Counted from the stretch's first letter, positions 1 through 10,631 are shown. The stretch is DNA of 64,000 nt from Candidatus Eiseniibacteriota bacterium (GCA_025360715.1 JANYBS010000026.1:1-64000); one strand, 5' to 3'. The notes: generated by a model not told the origin, from the sequence alone. Numbers and translations are program-made.

Positions 1-1404
1 GGCGTAGACGATCCCGTCGCGCGTCCAGGTGACGTAGGCACTTCCAGGACCTGCGGGAATCATCGACGCATCATCGCGCAGCGCCGTCGTGGTGTTGTCG
101 AGCAGATAGCCCGGCGCCGACCACGAGTTGTCGAAGTCGCCGTGGCCGTTCACGTGCTGCGCCTTGACGGCTCCCTCACCCGTGGCATCGTAGCCATCGG
201 CCGCCACGAATGCGCCGCCCAGGCCATCCGACACGACCGAAGTCGGGATGTACGCAAAAGGCGGAAACATCGCCTTACCGTTCACCGGCCAGCCTGGCGC
301 GATGGTCCCGTTCCCCAGCACATGCTGCGCGTGCACGGTGTTGCCCTGCGGACCATTCGGCGTCCACAAGACGAACGCACCGCCACTCGCATCCGGCGCT
401 ATGGCCGGGTAGTTCTGCTCGCCTGGCCACACACACACCGGAAGCCCAGCCGAAGGCCAGCCCGGTGCCACCTGCCCCGACGCAGTGATATGAGTGAGGT
501 AGATATCGAGTGAAGCGAGGGATTCGGGCCAGTGAGTGGATATCCCAGTTCGGTCGTCGACCCACGTGCAGAAAAAGCCACCAGCTCCATCCGGGGCCAT
601 GCGTACGGCCCCGGCATCCGCCGGAGGCGGCGCAAAAACATATCGACCGCCGCCGAAGCTTGAGTCTACGGTGCCGTCGGGGTTGAAACGAGTGATGAAT
701 GAGTTCATCAACGCGTGATTCTGATTCCGGTTGTACTTCACGATCGGCAGCCAGATGCCGCCATCCGGACAGCGCAGGCCCGGATAGAGTATGAAACCTG
801 AGTCCCTTGCGGCGCTCGGAGGAAATATCACCCGCCCCGAGTCCGGCCTGCCCGGCGTGACGGTCCCATCAACTTCCAAGCTGAGCGCTCGAAGCCCGGT
901 GCCAGAAGCAACCAGATCGGTCTCGGTGGGAATCAGCAGGAGATTCCGGCCCGCGATGAGCGGAAACACTTGAACAGCGTAGTTCTTCGTCGCAGTGATC
1001 TGGAGCCGCGGCCAGCCCGGCATCACCTGTCCATCCGCCGAGTACCTCGCACACCAGTTGCCGACATCGCCTACAAACGCAGTGATCCCGCCGTCCGCAT
1101 TAAGGCACGCGCTGACTACTCGGTTGTCCTCGCCCGAGCCATTGCTGAGCGTCACGCCCTCAAGCGGCCACCCGGTTGCCACCGCGCCTGATGAGTTCAG
1201 TCTCGTCAGGAGCGCCGAAGGAAACCCATCGGCGAAGATGTAAGCGCCTCCACTAGCGTCGCTGATGAGGTGCGGATACTGCGCATAGGTCGTGTACACC
1301 TGCGCACCGTTCAGCGCCCACTGCGCGAGCGCACGCGAGGGCGATATGGTCGCAGCGGTAGCAAGGGCGAATAGAAGACCGAATCGGCGCAGGCGCATAT
1401 CCAT
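1..1404 (-). CDS. Secreted repeat protein, 3' end truncated by the window edge; signal peptide plus recurring '(V/I)xPGWPxxG' repeats
   Basis: Hand translation of the minus strand from ATG at 1404: MDMRLRRFGLLFALATAATISPSRALAQWALNGAQ..., with no stop to the window edge. Repeats include VATGWPLEG, VMPGWPRLQ, VAPGWPSAG, IAPGWPVNG. Absent from the ORF track because its stop lies outside the window. Confidence 0.8.
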   Translation of the reverse strand, partial: MDMRLRRFGLLFALATAATISPSRALAQWALNGAQVYTTYAQYPHLISDASGGAYIFADGFPSALLTRLNSSGAVATGWPLEGVTLSNGSGEDNRVVSACLNADGGITAFVGDVGNWCARYSADGQVMPGWPRLQITATKNYAVQVFPLIAGRNLLLIPTETDLVASGTGLRALSLEVDGTVTPGRPDSGRVIFPPSAARDSGFILYPGLRCPDGGIWLPIVKYNRNQNHALMNSFITRFNPDGTVDSSFGGGRYVFAPPPADAGAVRMAPDGAGGFFCTWVDDRTGISTHWPESLASLDIYLTHITASGQVAPGWPSAGLPVCVWPGEQNYPAIAPDASGGAFVLWTPNGPQGNTVHAQHVLGNGTIAPGWPVNGKAMFPPFAYIPTSVVSDGLGGAFVAADGYDATGEGAVKAQHVNGHGDFDNSWSAPGYLLDNTTTALRDDASMIPAGPGSAYVTWTRDGIVYA

Positions 1405-1586
1405 GCAGTAATAGTAGCTAGCCGCACATCCTGGAGGAAAGCGAGTAATGCTCTGCTGCCCGAGCCGAAGGCCGGCTCATTCGACGAGACTGCCTCGCAT
1501 GCGCGTTGGAAGCCGCCCTTTGGCGGCGGACGAATGATTTCGCCAGGAGCGCACACTATGGCTGTGCTCGCTGGCGGCGGGCTCCC

Positions 1587-3695
1587 CTACCCCGCCAGCG
1601 CCAGTTCCAGCGGTTCGCGGTACTCGCGCAGCAGCGTCTGGCGCAGCGCGGTGTGTTCGGCGCGCATCAGCTGCGGATCCTCCTTGGCCACACCGTGCGC
1701 GGCGGCGCGGGCGGCCATCAGGAGTTCTTCGTCGCGCCAGAGGTCGGCGAGCTTCAGCCTTGGCAGGCCGGCCTGGCGCGTGCCCCACATCTCGCCGGGG
1801 CCGCGCAGTTCCAGATCCGCCTCCGCCAGCTTGAAGCCGTCTTCGGTGGTGGCGATCACGTCAAGGCGCTTGCGGCCGAGCGCGGTGATGCCGGCGCCGC
1901 CGATGAACACGCACACGCTGCGGTGCTCGCCGCGGCCCACTCGGCCACGCAGCTGGTGCAACTGCGTGAGGCCGAATCGCTCGGCGTTCTCGACCACCAT
2001 CAGCGTGGCATTCGGGATGTCGACGCCGACCTCGATCACGGTGGTCGCCACCAGCACGTGGATCTCACGCTTGGTGAACGCGTCCATGACCGCCTGCTTC
2101 TCGTCGCTCTTCATGCGCCCGTGCAGCAGGCCCACCTGGTACGCGCGCAGCAGTGGTTGCGCGCGCAGGCGTTCGAGCTCGCTCTGCGCGGCGCGCAGCT
2201 CCATGCGGCCTTCTTCGATCGCCGGCACGACCACGAACGCCTGACGGCCCGCGGCCAGTTCGCGGCTCATGAACTCGACCACCTGCGGAAACTTCGCCTC
2301 GTCTGTGACTCGCGTGACCATGCGGCCGCGCCCGGCCGGACGCGCGCGGATCATGCTCACGTCGAGGTCGCCGAACCATGCCAACTGCAGTGTGCGCGGA
2401 ATCGGCGTCGCGGTGAGCACCAGCACGTGCGGCAGCACGCCCTTCTTGGCCAGCGTCGCGCGCTGCTTCACGCCGAAGCGGTGCTGCTCGTCGACGATCG
2501 CGAGCGCGAGCTGCGGCATCTGGAGCTTGTCCTCGAGCAGCGCGTGCGTGCCCACCACCAGCAGCGGCTCGCCCGCGAGAAGTCGCGCCTGCAACAGGCG
2601 CCGCGCGGCGGCAGGCGAGGAGCCGGTGATCGACGCCACCTCGATGCCCGCCGGGGTCGCAAAACGCGCGAGCGTCGCGGCATGCTGGCGCGCGAGCACT
2701 TCGGTCGGCGCCATGAACGCGACCTGATGGCCCGTCTCGATCGCGTGCGTCGCCGCGAGCAACGCGACGACGGTCTTGCCGCTGCCCACGTCGCCGATCA
2801 CCAAGCGGTGCATCGGCCGCGGCAGCGACAGATCGCGCGCCACATCCGCCACCGCGGCGTCCTGATCGGCCGTGAGATGGAACGGCAACGTCTCGCGCAC
2901 GCGGGACTCCAGCGCGCCGCTCGCGGCTATGGCGAGCGCGCGGCCTTCCTCGGTGAGCACCCGGCGACGCAGCTCCATGACCATCTGCAGTTGGAACAGC
3001 TCCTCGAACGCCAGGCGCTTGCGCGCCGCGACCCGGGCCGCTTCGTTCTCGGGAAAGTGGATCGCGCGCAGTGCGTCGCCCAGCGCCATCAAGTCATGCG
3101 CCGCCGCGACCTCGGGCGGCACGGTATCGGCCACCTGATCGGCGATCGCCTCCAGCGCATGACGCACCGCGCTGCGCATGCCGCGCGCCGTGACGCCCTT
3201 CGTGAGCCCGTGCACGGGCACGAGGCGCCCCGCGTGCAGGAGCTGCTCGAGGTCGCCTTCGACCACTTCGAACATGGGGTTGAGCATGCGGCGGTCGAGC
3301 GCATCGTACTCGCCACTCACGACCACCTTCGTGCCGGTGCGCAGCGTGCGCGAGAGGAACGACTGGCCGAAGAAGTAACAGCTCAGGATGCCGGTCGCGT
3401 CCTTCACGGTGATGGCGAAGTCGCCGCGGCCGCCGCGCGTGCGTAGCGCCGCCGCCTGCGTGACCTCACCGACAACCGTGAGCAGCCCGCCCGGGTGCAG
3501 GTCCTTGACCGGGACGAAGCGGCTGGCGTCGAGCCATTCGCGCGGGTAGTGGCGGACCAGGTGCTCGAGCGTCATGATGCCCAGGCGCTCGAAGTTCTGC
3601 GCCCGCAGCGGACCCACGCCGGGCAGGAACTGGACGCGGGAGACCGGGTCGAGTATGCGGGGCGCAGGGCGGGACGGGCGAGTCGGCGTGGTCAT
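1587..3695 (-). CDS. recG: ATP-dependent DNA helicase RecG
   Basis: 702 aa; helicase motifs GDVGSGKT, DEQHRFGVKQR, LTATPIPRTL, TTVIEVGVDIPNA, QLRGRVGRG. Confidence 0.96.
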   Translation of the reverse strand: MTTPTRPSRPAPRILDPVSRVQFLPGVGPLRAQNFERLGIMTLEHLVRHYPREWLDASRFVPVKDLHPGGLLTVVGEVTQAAALRTRGGRGDFAITVKDATGILSCYFFGQSFLSRTLRTGTKVVVSGEYDALDRRMLNPMFEVVEGDLEQLLHAGRLVPVHGLTKGVTARGMRSAVRHALEAIADQVADTVPPEVAAAHDLMALGDALRAIHFPENEAARVAARKRLAFEELFQLQMVMELRRRVLTEEGRALAIAASGALESRVRETLPFHLTADQDAAVADVARDLSLPRPMHRLVIGDVGSGKTVVALLAATHAIETGHQVAFMAPTEVLARQHAATLARFATPAGIEVASITGSSPAAARRLLQARLLAGEPLLVVGTHALLEDKLQMPQLALAIVDEQHRFGVKQRATLAKKGVLPHVLVLTATPIPRTLQLAWFGDLDVSMIRARPAGRGRMVTRVTDEAKFPQVVEFMSRELAAGRQAFVVVPAIEEGRMELRAAQSELERLRAQPLLRAYQVGLLHGRMKSDEKQAVMDAFTKREIHVLVATTVIEVGVDIPNATLMVVENAERFGLTQLHQLRGRVGRGEHRSVCVFIGGAGITALGRKRLDVIATTEDGFKLAEADLELRGPGEMWGTRQAGLPRLKLADLWRDEELLMAARAAAHGVAKEDPQLMRAEHTALRQTLLREYREPLELALAG

Positions 3696-3762
3696 GGCGC
3701 TGCCAGCCTACAACATCGCTCGGGAGCCCAGCACGGGCGCCCCAAGGGCCTCGACGGCCGCC

Positions 3763-3791
3763 TTGCGCGCGGCCCCGGGCGCTGGTAGTGT
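3763..3791 (+). promoter_or_regulatory. Candidate sigma70-type promoter for rpmB
   Basis: TTGCGC - 17 nt - TAGTGT upstream of the only plus-strand gene. Confidence 0.35.
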
Positions 3792-3882
3792 CCCCCGCCT
3801 TGACTTGGTACCTGCGCTCCGAGACGCCAGCCCCGCTGTGCGGGCGGACGCCCCCCGGACTTGATGCTTCAAGGAGAGAATC

Positions 3883-4101
3883 ATGGCGAAGTGCTTCGTG
3901 TGCGGCAAGCTGCGCATGGCCGGCCAGAACGTGAGCCACGCGAACAACGTGACCAAGCGCGTTTTCAACCCGAACCTGCAGAACGTGCGCGCCCTCGTCG
4001 ATGGCCGCGCGAAGCAGGTGATGGTCTGCACGCGTTGCATCCGTGGCGGCAAGATCACCAAGGCCGTGCGTGGCCGTAAGCCGCACGTCCCCACGCTCTA
4101 G
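3883..4101 (+). CDS. rpmB: 50S ribosomal protein L28
   Basis: 72 aa [33 protein letters not shown]...; CxxC...CxxC zinc-type L28; SD AAGGAGAG upstream. Confidence 0.95.
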   Translation: MAKCFVCGKLRMAGQNVSHANNVTKRVFNPNLQNVRALVDGRAKQVMVCTRCIRGGKITKAVRGRKPHVPTL

Positions 4102-4124
4102 CGCCCCAGACGCCCGGAACATGA

Positions 4125-4160
4125 AAGCGCCCGGCCCACCTCTTGGTAGGCCGGGCGCTT
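4125..4160. terminator. Bidirectional terminator hairpin between convergent rpmB and the TPR gene
   Basis: Perfect 12-bp inverted repeat aagcgcccggcc / ggccgggcgctt with a 12-nt loop. Confidence 0.7.
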
Positions 4161-4188
4161 CAGTTGCGCCAACGGGGCCCGCGCTCGC

Positions 4189-5844
4189 CTAGAGCTCGCG
4201 CGAAGTCGTGAGCAGCTCGCGCCACGCCAACTGCTGGCGCGGGAGCGCATCGAGCGGGTCCAGCTCCAACGCATGCGCGAACTCGCCGTCGGCCTCGGTG
4301 CCGCGGCCCAGCTTGAGCAGCGCCCAGCCCAGGTCCGCGCGCGCGGCGCCGAACACCGGATTGATCGCCAGCGCCTGGCGTAGCGGCGCTTCGGCGCCCA
4401 CCGCGTCCCCGAGCATGAGACGCGTGCGGCCCAGCAGGGCGTGCGCATCGGCCCAATTCGGCCGCAGCCGCACCAGTTCGAGCAAGGCGGCTTCGGCGGC
4501 TTCGGCGCGGTTCATCTCGAGCAACAGGCTGGCGCGCTCCAGGGCGGCGGCCGCGTACGCCGGCTGCAGTTCGAGCGCCTTGCGATAAGCGCCCTCGGCT
4601 TCTTCCAGGCGGCCCTGCGCCCGGCGGACACGGCCCAGCAGCACGTGCAGGTCCGGGTAACCCGGCTGCACCGCCAGCGCCTTGAGCAGCACGCCTTCGG
4701 CGCCCTCCAGGTCGCCGGCCTCGCTGAGCAACTGCGCGTCGAGCACGGCGGTGCTGGGCACCTCGCGATCGCGCGAGAGCCCGCGGCGCACCGCGCGCAG
4801 GGCATCGTCGTAGCGTCCCACGGCGTGGTAGACGAGCCCGAGCAGGCGCTGCGCGCGCGCGAACTGGCGGTTGAGTTCGACCGCCTTCTCGAGCGGCGCC
4901 ACAGCGCCGGGCAGGTCGCCCGAGCGAAAGCGCGCCAAGCCCAGCCAGAAGTGCAGGTCGGGATATTGCGGATGAGCCTCGAGCGCCGCTTCCACGTGCG
5001 CGCAAGCCGCTGCCGCAGAGCCGCGCTCGAGTTCGGCGCGCGCAGCCAGCAGGCGCGCTTCGAGGTAGCGCGGGTTCAGCTCGAGCGCCACCTTCAGATG
5101 CGCGATCGCTTCATCGACCCGCCGGCCCTCGAGCAGCAGCCCGGCCAGGCGCGCGCGGAGATCGGCGTAGCTCGGCTTGTCGACCACGGCGCGCGTGAGT
5201 TCGGCGATCGCGGCATCGAGGTCGCCTGCCTGCTGGTGCGCCAGCGCTTGGTCAAGCAGGCGCGAACCGCCGCGCTTCTCGCCGTCCTCGGTGCGCACAC
5301 CCGGCAGGATCCTTCGCCACTGCTCGCCGGTCCAATCGCGCGCGACCTGCGGCGTGACCCAGTCCGGCGCTTCGTAGCCCAACTCCAGCGCCTCGCCCAG
5401 CGCCTGCGCGGAGCGCTCGCGGTCGCCCGCGAGTCCCAAGCACACCGCGAGCAACAGATGGCCTTCGACATAGTGCGGGTGCTCGGCCAGCGCGCGCTCC
5501 AGATCGGCGATGGCCTCCGGCAGACGCCCCGAGCGCTCGTAGATGCGCGCGCGGAAATAGCGCAGGTCCGGAAACGTGGGATTCTCTTCGAGCGCTTTGG
5601 TGAACTCGCCCTCCGCGCGCGCGAAGTCGCCCGCGTGGAAGAACGCCAAGCCGAGATTCGCTCGTGCTTCCGCCGCGTGCACGCGCGCCAAGCAATGGTC
5701 CGGATCGTTGGGATCGTGGACCTCGGCAAGCACGGCCTCGAATGCTTCGGCCGCCCGCGCGAACTCACCGCGATTGAAGTGGAGGATGCCCGCGTTGTAG
5801 TGCCGGGTATGCCCCCACTTCATCAGCGAAGAGAGGAAAGCCAT
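4189..5844 (-). CDS. TPR-repeat protein at the end of the dcw cluster
   Basis: Many TPR-like repeats (e.g. ALEENPTFPDLRYFRARIYERSGRLPEAIADLERAL). Likely start MAFLSSLMKWGH, 4 nt after the ftsZ stop; the ORF track start at 5910 is an upstream in-frame Met inside ftsZ. Confidence 0.85.
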   Translation of the reverse strand: MAFLSSLMKWGHTRHYNAGILHFNRGEFARAAEAFEAVLAEVHDPNDPDHCLARVHAAEARANLGLAFFHAGDFARAEGEFTKALEENPTFPDLRYFRARIYERSGRLPEAIADLERALAEHPHYVEGHLLLAVCLGLAGDRERSAQALGEALELGYEAPDWVTPQVARDWTGEQWRRILPGVRTEDGEKRGGSRLLDQALAHQQAGDLDAAIAELTRAVVDKPSYADLRARLAGLLLEGRRVDEAIAHLKVALELNPRYLEARLLAARAELERGSAAAACAHVEAALEAHPQYPDLHFWLGLARFRSGDLPGAVAPLEKAVELNRQFARAQRLLGLVYHAVGRYDDALRAVRRGLSRDREVPSTAVLDAQLLSEAGDLEGAEGVLLKALAVQPGYPDLHVLLGRVRRAQGRLEEAEGAYRKALELQPAYAAAALERASLLLEMNRAEAAEAALLELVRLRPNWADAHALLGRTRLMLGDAVGAEAPLRQALAINPVFGAARADLGWALLKLGRGTEADGEFAHALELDPLDALPRQQLAWRELLTTSREL

Positions 5845-5848
5845 GACG

Positions 5849-6994
5849 TCAGTCCATCTGCTTGCGCAGGAACGTCGGCACCTCGAGCGAACTGCCGTTC
5901 GAGTCGCCACGGCCCCAATTGGCGCGGGCCTCGCGGCGCTTCCACGCCGGCTCGTCGTAGCTGCTCAGGTCCTCGGTGTTAGCAACCTTGGCGCGGCTGG
6001 GACGTTCGACTGCGCGGATCACCGGCGTGACGTGCCCGAAGCCGGTCGCGACGACCGTGACGATGATCTCGCCATCGAGCGACGGATCGATCACCGCGCC
6101 AAAGATCACATTGGCATCTTCGCCCGCGGCCTCCATGACCACGTTCGACGCTTCGTTCACCTCGTGCAGGGCCAGGTCGCGGCCGCCCGTGATATTGAGC
6201 AGGATGCCTTCGGCGCCGTGGATCGACACATCTTCGAGCAGCGGGCTCGCGATGGCCTTCTGTGCGGCCTCGATCGCGCGGCCCTCACCCGTGGCGCGGC
6301 CCGTGCCCATGAGCGCGTTGCCGCGCACCTGCATGACGCTCTTCACGTCGGCGAAGTCCACATTCACGAGTCCCGCGACGGTGACCAGGTCAGCGATGCC
6401 CTTGGTGGCCTTGAGCAGCACGTCGTCGGCCACGCCGAACGCCTCGGTGACCGGCGTGCCGCGCTCGACCACCGTGAGCAGGCGCTCGTTCGGGATGATC
6501 AGCAGCGTGTCGACCTCGGCGCGCAACTCGGCCAGGCCTTCTTCCGCCTGACGCATGCGGCGGCGGCCTTCGAAGCCGAAGGGCTTCGTGACCACGCCGA
6601 CCGTGAGCGCACCCGCCTGCCGCGCGAGCCGCGCCACGACGGGCGCCGCGCCGGTGCCTGTGCCACCACCCATGCCGGCGGTGATGAAGACCATGTCGGA
6701 ATCATGCAGCGCGTCGGAGAGCGCCTGCTCGTCTTCTTCCGCCGAGCGCCGGCCCTGCGAGGGATCGCCGCCCGAGCCCAGGCCGCGGGTCGTCTGTGCG
6801 CCGATCTGGATTCGCGTGGGCGCCAACGACTGCGAGAGCGCCTGCATGTCGGTGTTCGCGGCGATGAATTCCACACCGCGCAATCCGGCGCCGATCATCC
6901 GGTTGATGGCGTTTCCGCCGGCCCCACCCACACCTACGACCTTGAGCCGAGCGGCCACCGTGCGATCGATATCGAGTTCGAACATATCTGGCAC
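5849..6994 (-). CDS. ftsZ: Cell division protein FtsZ
   Basis: Tubulin signature [22 protein letters not shown]-terminal peptide [10 protein letters not shown]. Confidence 0.97.
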   Translation of the reverse strand: MPDMFELDIDRTVAARLKVVGVGGAGGNAINRMIGAGLRGVEFIAANTDMQALSQSLAPTRIQIGAQTTRGLGSGGDPSQGRRSAEEDEQALSDALHDSDMVFITAGMGGGTGTGAAPVVARLARQAGALTVGVVTKPFGFEGRRRMRQAEEGLAELRAEVDTLLIIPNERLLTVVERGTPVTEAFGVADDVLLKATKGIADLVTVAGLVNVDFADVKSVMQVRGNALMGTGRATGEGRAIEAAQKAIASPLLEDVSIHGAEGILLNITGGRDLALHEVNEASNVVMEAAGEDANVIFGAVIDPSLDGEIIVTVVATGFGHVTPVIRAVERPSRAKVANTEDLSSYDEPAWKRREARANWGRGDSNGSSLEVPTFLRKQMD

Positions 6995-7073
6995 CTTTCC
7001 TTGTGCGGGGTTGGGCGGCCATCCTGGCCACCGTCATCCTACATCTGTCGTTCGGGATCCCTGCGTGAGGGGA

Positions 7074-8315
7074 TCAGAACAGATTCGTGAACCAGCCCCG
7101 GATGTCGAAACGGGAACGAGCCTTCGCAGTACTGCTTTCCGACGAGAACATGCCGCTGTGGCCGCCTTCCTGGCGGGCCGCCTGCAGCACGAGACCGACA
7201 CCCGTGGAGAAGCGCGGGTCGGCGACGTTGGCGGAGAGCCCGCCCAGGCCGCGCGGGATCCCCAGGCGCACCGGCATCTCGAATACCTGCTCGGCGAGTT
7301 CCGACACGCCCGGCAGCAGCGAAGTGCCGCCCGTGAGGACGACGCCGCCACCGATGAGCGCGGCGAAATGGTTCTTGCGGACCTCTTTGTTGGCGAGCGC
7401 GAAGATCTCTTCCATGCGCGGCTCGATCATCGACGCCAGCACGTGGCGTGAGATCTCGCGGTCCGCGCGGCCGCCCACGCCCGAGACCGGCAGCATCTCC
7501 TCGGCGGGCACCAGCGACGCGAGCGCGGAACCATGCGCGATCTTGAGGGCTTCGGCCTTATCGATCGGTGTGCGAAGACCGATGGCGATGTCGCTGGTGA
7601 CGTTGGCGCCGCCGAACGGGATGATCGCCGTGTGGCGGATCGAGCCTTCGTGGAACACCGCGACGTCGGTCGTGCCGCCGCCGATGTCGAGAAGCACTAC
7701 GCCCAGGTCGCGCTCGTCGTCATCGAGCACCGCCATCGACGATGCCAGCGGCTCGAGTACGAGATCGTAGACCTTGAGGCCGGAGCGCTGGATCGCGCGG
7801 CAGATGTTCTTGGCGCTCGTGACCGCGCCGGTGATGATATGGACCTCGGCTTCGAGCCGCACGCCGCTCATGCCGATGGGATCCTTGATGCCGTCCTGGT
7901 CGTCGACGATGAACTCCTGCGGGATCACGTGGATGATCTCGCGGTCCATCGGGATCGCGATCGCCTTGGCCGCTTCGACGACGCGCTCCACGTCGGAGGG
8001 CGCGATCTCATTGTCCTTGCGCGAGACGGCGATCACGCCGCGGCTGTTGATGCTGCGGATGTGATCGCCCGCGATGCCGGCGTAGACGCCCTTGACCTCG
8101 ATGCCGGCCATGCGTTCAGCTTCTTCGACCGATCGCGTGATGCTCGCGACCGCCTTGTCGAGGTCCACCACCACGCCGCGGCGAAGGCCATCGCTTGGCG
8201 CGTTCCCGACGCCGACCACGCGCAGTTCTCCCGCGTTGTTCTGGTCCGCGATGATGCAGGAGATCTTGGTTGTGCCGATGTCGAGACCGACGAACGTCCT
8301 TGTCGCCTGGGCCAC
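7074..8315 (-). CDS. ftsA: Cell division protein FtsA
   Basis: GLDIGTTKISCIIAD; LLDIGGGTTDVAVF; IGGGVVLTGGTSLLPG. Confidence 0.96.
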   Translation of the reverse strand: MAQATRTFVGLDIGTTKISCIIADQNNAGELRVVGVGNAPSDGLRRGVVVDLDKAVASITRSVEEAERMAGIEVKGVYAGIAGDHIRSINSRGVIAVSRKDNEIAPSDVERVVEAAKAIAIPMDREIIHVIPQEFIVDDQDGIKDPIGMSGVRLEAEVHIITGAVTSAKNICRAIQRSGLKVYDLVLEPLASSMAVLDDDERDLGVVLLDIGGGTTDVAVFHEGSIRHTAIIPFGGANVTSDIAIGLRTPIDKAEALKIAHGSALASLVPAEEMLPVSGVGGRADREISRHVLASMIEPRMEEIFALANKEVRKNHFAALIGGGVVLTGGTSLLPGVSELAEQVFEMPVRLGIPRGLGGLSANVADPRFSTGVGLVLQAARQEGGHSGMFSSESSTAKARSRFDIRGWFTNLF

Positions 8316-8350
8316 GGGGTTCCCTCCCCTTATGTCGCTCTTGAGTTGTC

Positions 8351-9205
8351 TCAGCTGGGGCTCTGCGGCCCAGCGGCGATGGCCACCGGTGTCGCAGCGC
8401 GCACGATGATCTGTTCCGGGAATCTCACGTCGACCTCTCCGGGCTTCATGCCCTTCTCTGCAAGGTCGGCGAGTGTGGCGCGCAACCCCGTGAGCTGACG
8501 CATGCTCGCGGGGAATGCGGGACCGACCACGACGGTCCCGTTCAAGAGCACGATGCGCGTCCTGCGCGGCTCCGAAACGTCGACCTCCGAGACCTGCCCT
8601 GCCAGACGAAGTGCATTATCACTCAAGACGGCCATCCATGCGAGCCCTCTCTGCACCGGCGCCGTGCGAACCTGGGTCCCTGCCCGGTAGAAGGAGACGT
8701 CGACGCCCGAGAGCATCGGGGCATCGGCCACGCTGCCCGTCTGCAGTGGCGCCAGCAGGACGCCGGCGGAATCCACTTCCCACGTCTCGCCGTGCGATAT
8801 GAGCAACTGCGGGACACGCTCGGTGACGCGGATGCGGATGCCGCGCAGGCTCGACCGACCCACGTCGGCGGTGGCGACGCGCGGGTCGAGCATCACCCGC
8901 TGGCGCACGCGAGAGAGATCGATACCCAGCAGGTCCTGGCCCACGGTCAGCGCGGCGTCCTTGCGGATGCGCTCGGCGTCGAGATAGCGGAAGCCCTCGA
9001 CGCGCACGTCGGTGAGGATCGCGTAGCGCTGACGCAGACTGCGCCACGGTACGAGCGCCATCGCCGCCGCGAACGCCGCCACACCGGCGATCAGCAGCGC
9101 GCGGCGCAGGATGACGGCCGCAAGGCCCGCACCCTCGCCGCCGCGTTCCCCGCGGCGCGCGCCGCGCGGATCGCGCTGCAACGCCCGTCCTTGGTAGTTG
9201 CCCAT
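8351..9205 (-). CDS. ftsQ: Cell division protein FtsQ/DivIB (POTRA domain)
   Basis: Single TM near the N-terminus followed by a POTRA-like segment (ILTDVRVEGFRYLDAERIRKDAAL); lies between murC and ftsA. Confidence 0.85.
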   Translation of the reverse strand: MGNYQGRALQRDPRGARRGERGGEGAGLAAVILRRALLIAGVAAFAAAMALVPWRSLRQRYAILTDVRVEGFRYLDAERIRKDAALTVGQDLLGIDLSRVRQRVMLDPRVATADVGRSSLRGIRIRVTERVPQLLISHGETWEVDSAGVLLAPLQTGSVADAPMLSGVDVSFYRAGTQVRTAPVQRGLAWMAVLSDNALRLAGQVSEVDVSEPRRTRIVLLNGTVVVGPAFPASMRQLTGLRATLADLAEKGMKPGEVDVRFPEQIIVRAATPVAIAAGPQSPS

Positions 9206-9250
9206 ATCGAGCCCTCCTGGCTCATGTGCTGCAGGCCGCGAAGCGTGTCT

Positions 9251-10630
9251 CTAGGCCGTCACCTTCTCGCGCAGCTTCTCGAGTAGCGCGTCACCCATCT
9301 TCCACACGTCACCCGCTCCGAGCGTGATGACGGTATCGCCGGGCTGGACTGCAGCGGCCACTGCTGCGACGGCCTCCGCAGGCGCCGGAGTGTAACTCAC
9401 ATGCCGGCCCCCCTGCGCGGCGGCGGATTCCACGACCGTCGCGCCGGAGATACCCGGCAGCGGCTTCTCGCCCGCCGCGTACACGTCGAGCACCCAGACG
9501 AGGTCGGCGTCGTGGAAGCAGCTCCCGAATTCCTCACGCAGCGCAGCGGTGCGCGAATAGCGGTGCGGCTGGAAGAGCACGAGTACCCGCCCACCCAGCG
9601 TGCGGGCCGCCGCCAGCGTGGCCGCGACCTCGGTCGGATGGTGACCGTAGTCGTCGATCACGCGCACTCCGCCCACCTCGCCGCGGGTCTCGAACCGCCG
9701 CCCGACGCCGCGGAACTCGGCGAGCGCCGCGGCGATGTGTCCGAATCCCACCTCGAGCTCAAGGCCCACCGCGACGGCCGCCAAGGCGTTGAGCACGTTG
9801 TGATGCCCGGGCACACTCAGCTCGATGTCGCCGAGCGTGCGGCCCTGCCAGCTCACCGTGAAACGTGAGCCGTGCGGCGTGAGGGTGATGCCGCTCGCCT
9901 GCACGGCCGCCTCGGGCCGGGTGCCATACAAGGTCGTGCGCTTCGTGACTTGCGACAGGATCCCACGCACATTCGCGTCATCGGCGCAGAGCACACTCAC
10001 GCCGTAGAACGGCACTCGGTTCGCGAAGTAGACGAACGCCTGGCGGATCTCGTCCAGGTCCTTGTAGTGATCCAGGTGCTCGCGGTCGATGTTCGTGATG
10101 ATCGTGACCGCCGGCGCCAATCGCAGGAACGAGCCGTCGCTCTCGTCCGCTTCGGCGACCAGGAAGCGGCCGCGGCCCAACACGGCGTTCGAGCCCACTG
10201 CGCGCAGCCGGCCGCCCACCACGATCGTGGGGTCGAGGCCGCCGCGGCTCAGGACCGAAGCCACCATGGAGGTGGTCGTGGTCTTGCCGTGCGAACCGCC
10301 GATCGCCACGCCGTACTTCATGCGCATGAGCTCGGCGAGCATGTCGGCGCGCGCGATCACCGGGATCCCGGCGGCGCGGGCGGCGACCATCTCGGGGTTC
10401 TCCTGTTGCACCGCGCTCGAATAGACGACGACGTCGGCGCCTTCCACATTCTCGGCGCCGTGGCCGGTGAAGACGCGGCCGCCGGCGTCGAGGATGCGGT
10501 CGGTCACGTCGGACGACTTGAGGTCGCTGCCCGAGACCTCGTAACCCAGGTTCAGGAGCACTTCCGCGATGCCGCTCATGCCGCTGCCGCCGATGCCGAT
10601 CAAGTGGATGCGGTTCGCGCGGCCGTACAT
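9251..10630 (-). CDS. murC: UDP-N-acetylmuramate--L-alanine ligase
   Basis: MYGRANRIHLIGIGGSGMSGIAEVLLNLGYEVSGSD; GSHGKTTTTSMVA; start 1 nt beyond the murG stop. Confidence 0.96.
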   Translation of the reverse strand: MYGRANRIHLIGIGGSGMSGIAEVLLNLGYEVSGSDLKSSDVTDRILDAGGRVFTGHGAENVEGADVVVYSSAVQQENPEMVAARAAGIPVIARADMLAELMRMKYGVAIGGSHGKTTTTSMVASVLSRGGLDPTIVVGGRLRAVGSNAVLGRGRFLVAEADESDGSFLRLAPAVTIITNIDREHLDHYKDLDEIRQAFVYFANRVPFYGVSVLCADDANVRGILSQVTKRTTLYGTRPEAAVQASGITLTPHGSRFTVSWQGRTLGDIELSVPGHHNVLNALAAVAVGLELEVGFGHIAAALAEFRGVGRRFETRGEVGGVRVIDDYGHHPTEVAATLAAARTLGGRVLVLFQPHRYSRTAALREEFGSCFHDADLVWVLDVYAAGEKPLPGISGATVVESAAAQGGRHVSYTPAPAEAVAAVAAAVQPGDTVITLGAGDVWKMGDALLEKLREKVTA

Positions 10631-10631
10631 A

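Noticed and set aside
1506-3446. 646-aa plus-strand ORF opposite recG (and similar long antisense ORFs, e.g. 4441-5982, 15633-17243, 18646-20667, 22794-24806, 52665-55145)
   Set aside because: GC-rich codon bias leaves the antisense frame open. The translations are Arg/His/Gln-rich without recognisable domains, while the minus-strand genes are unambiguous.
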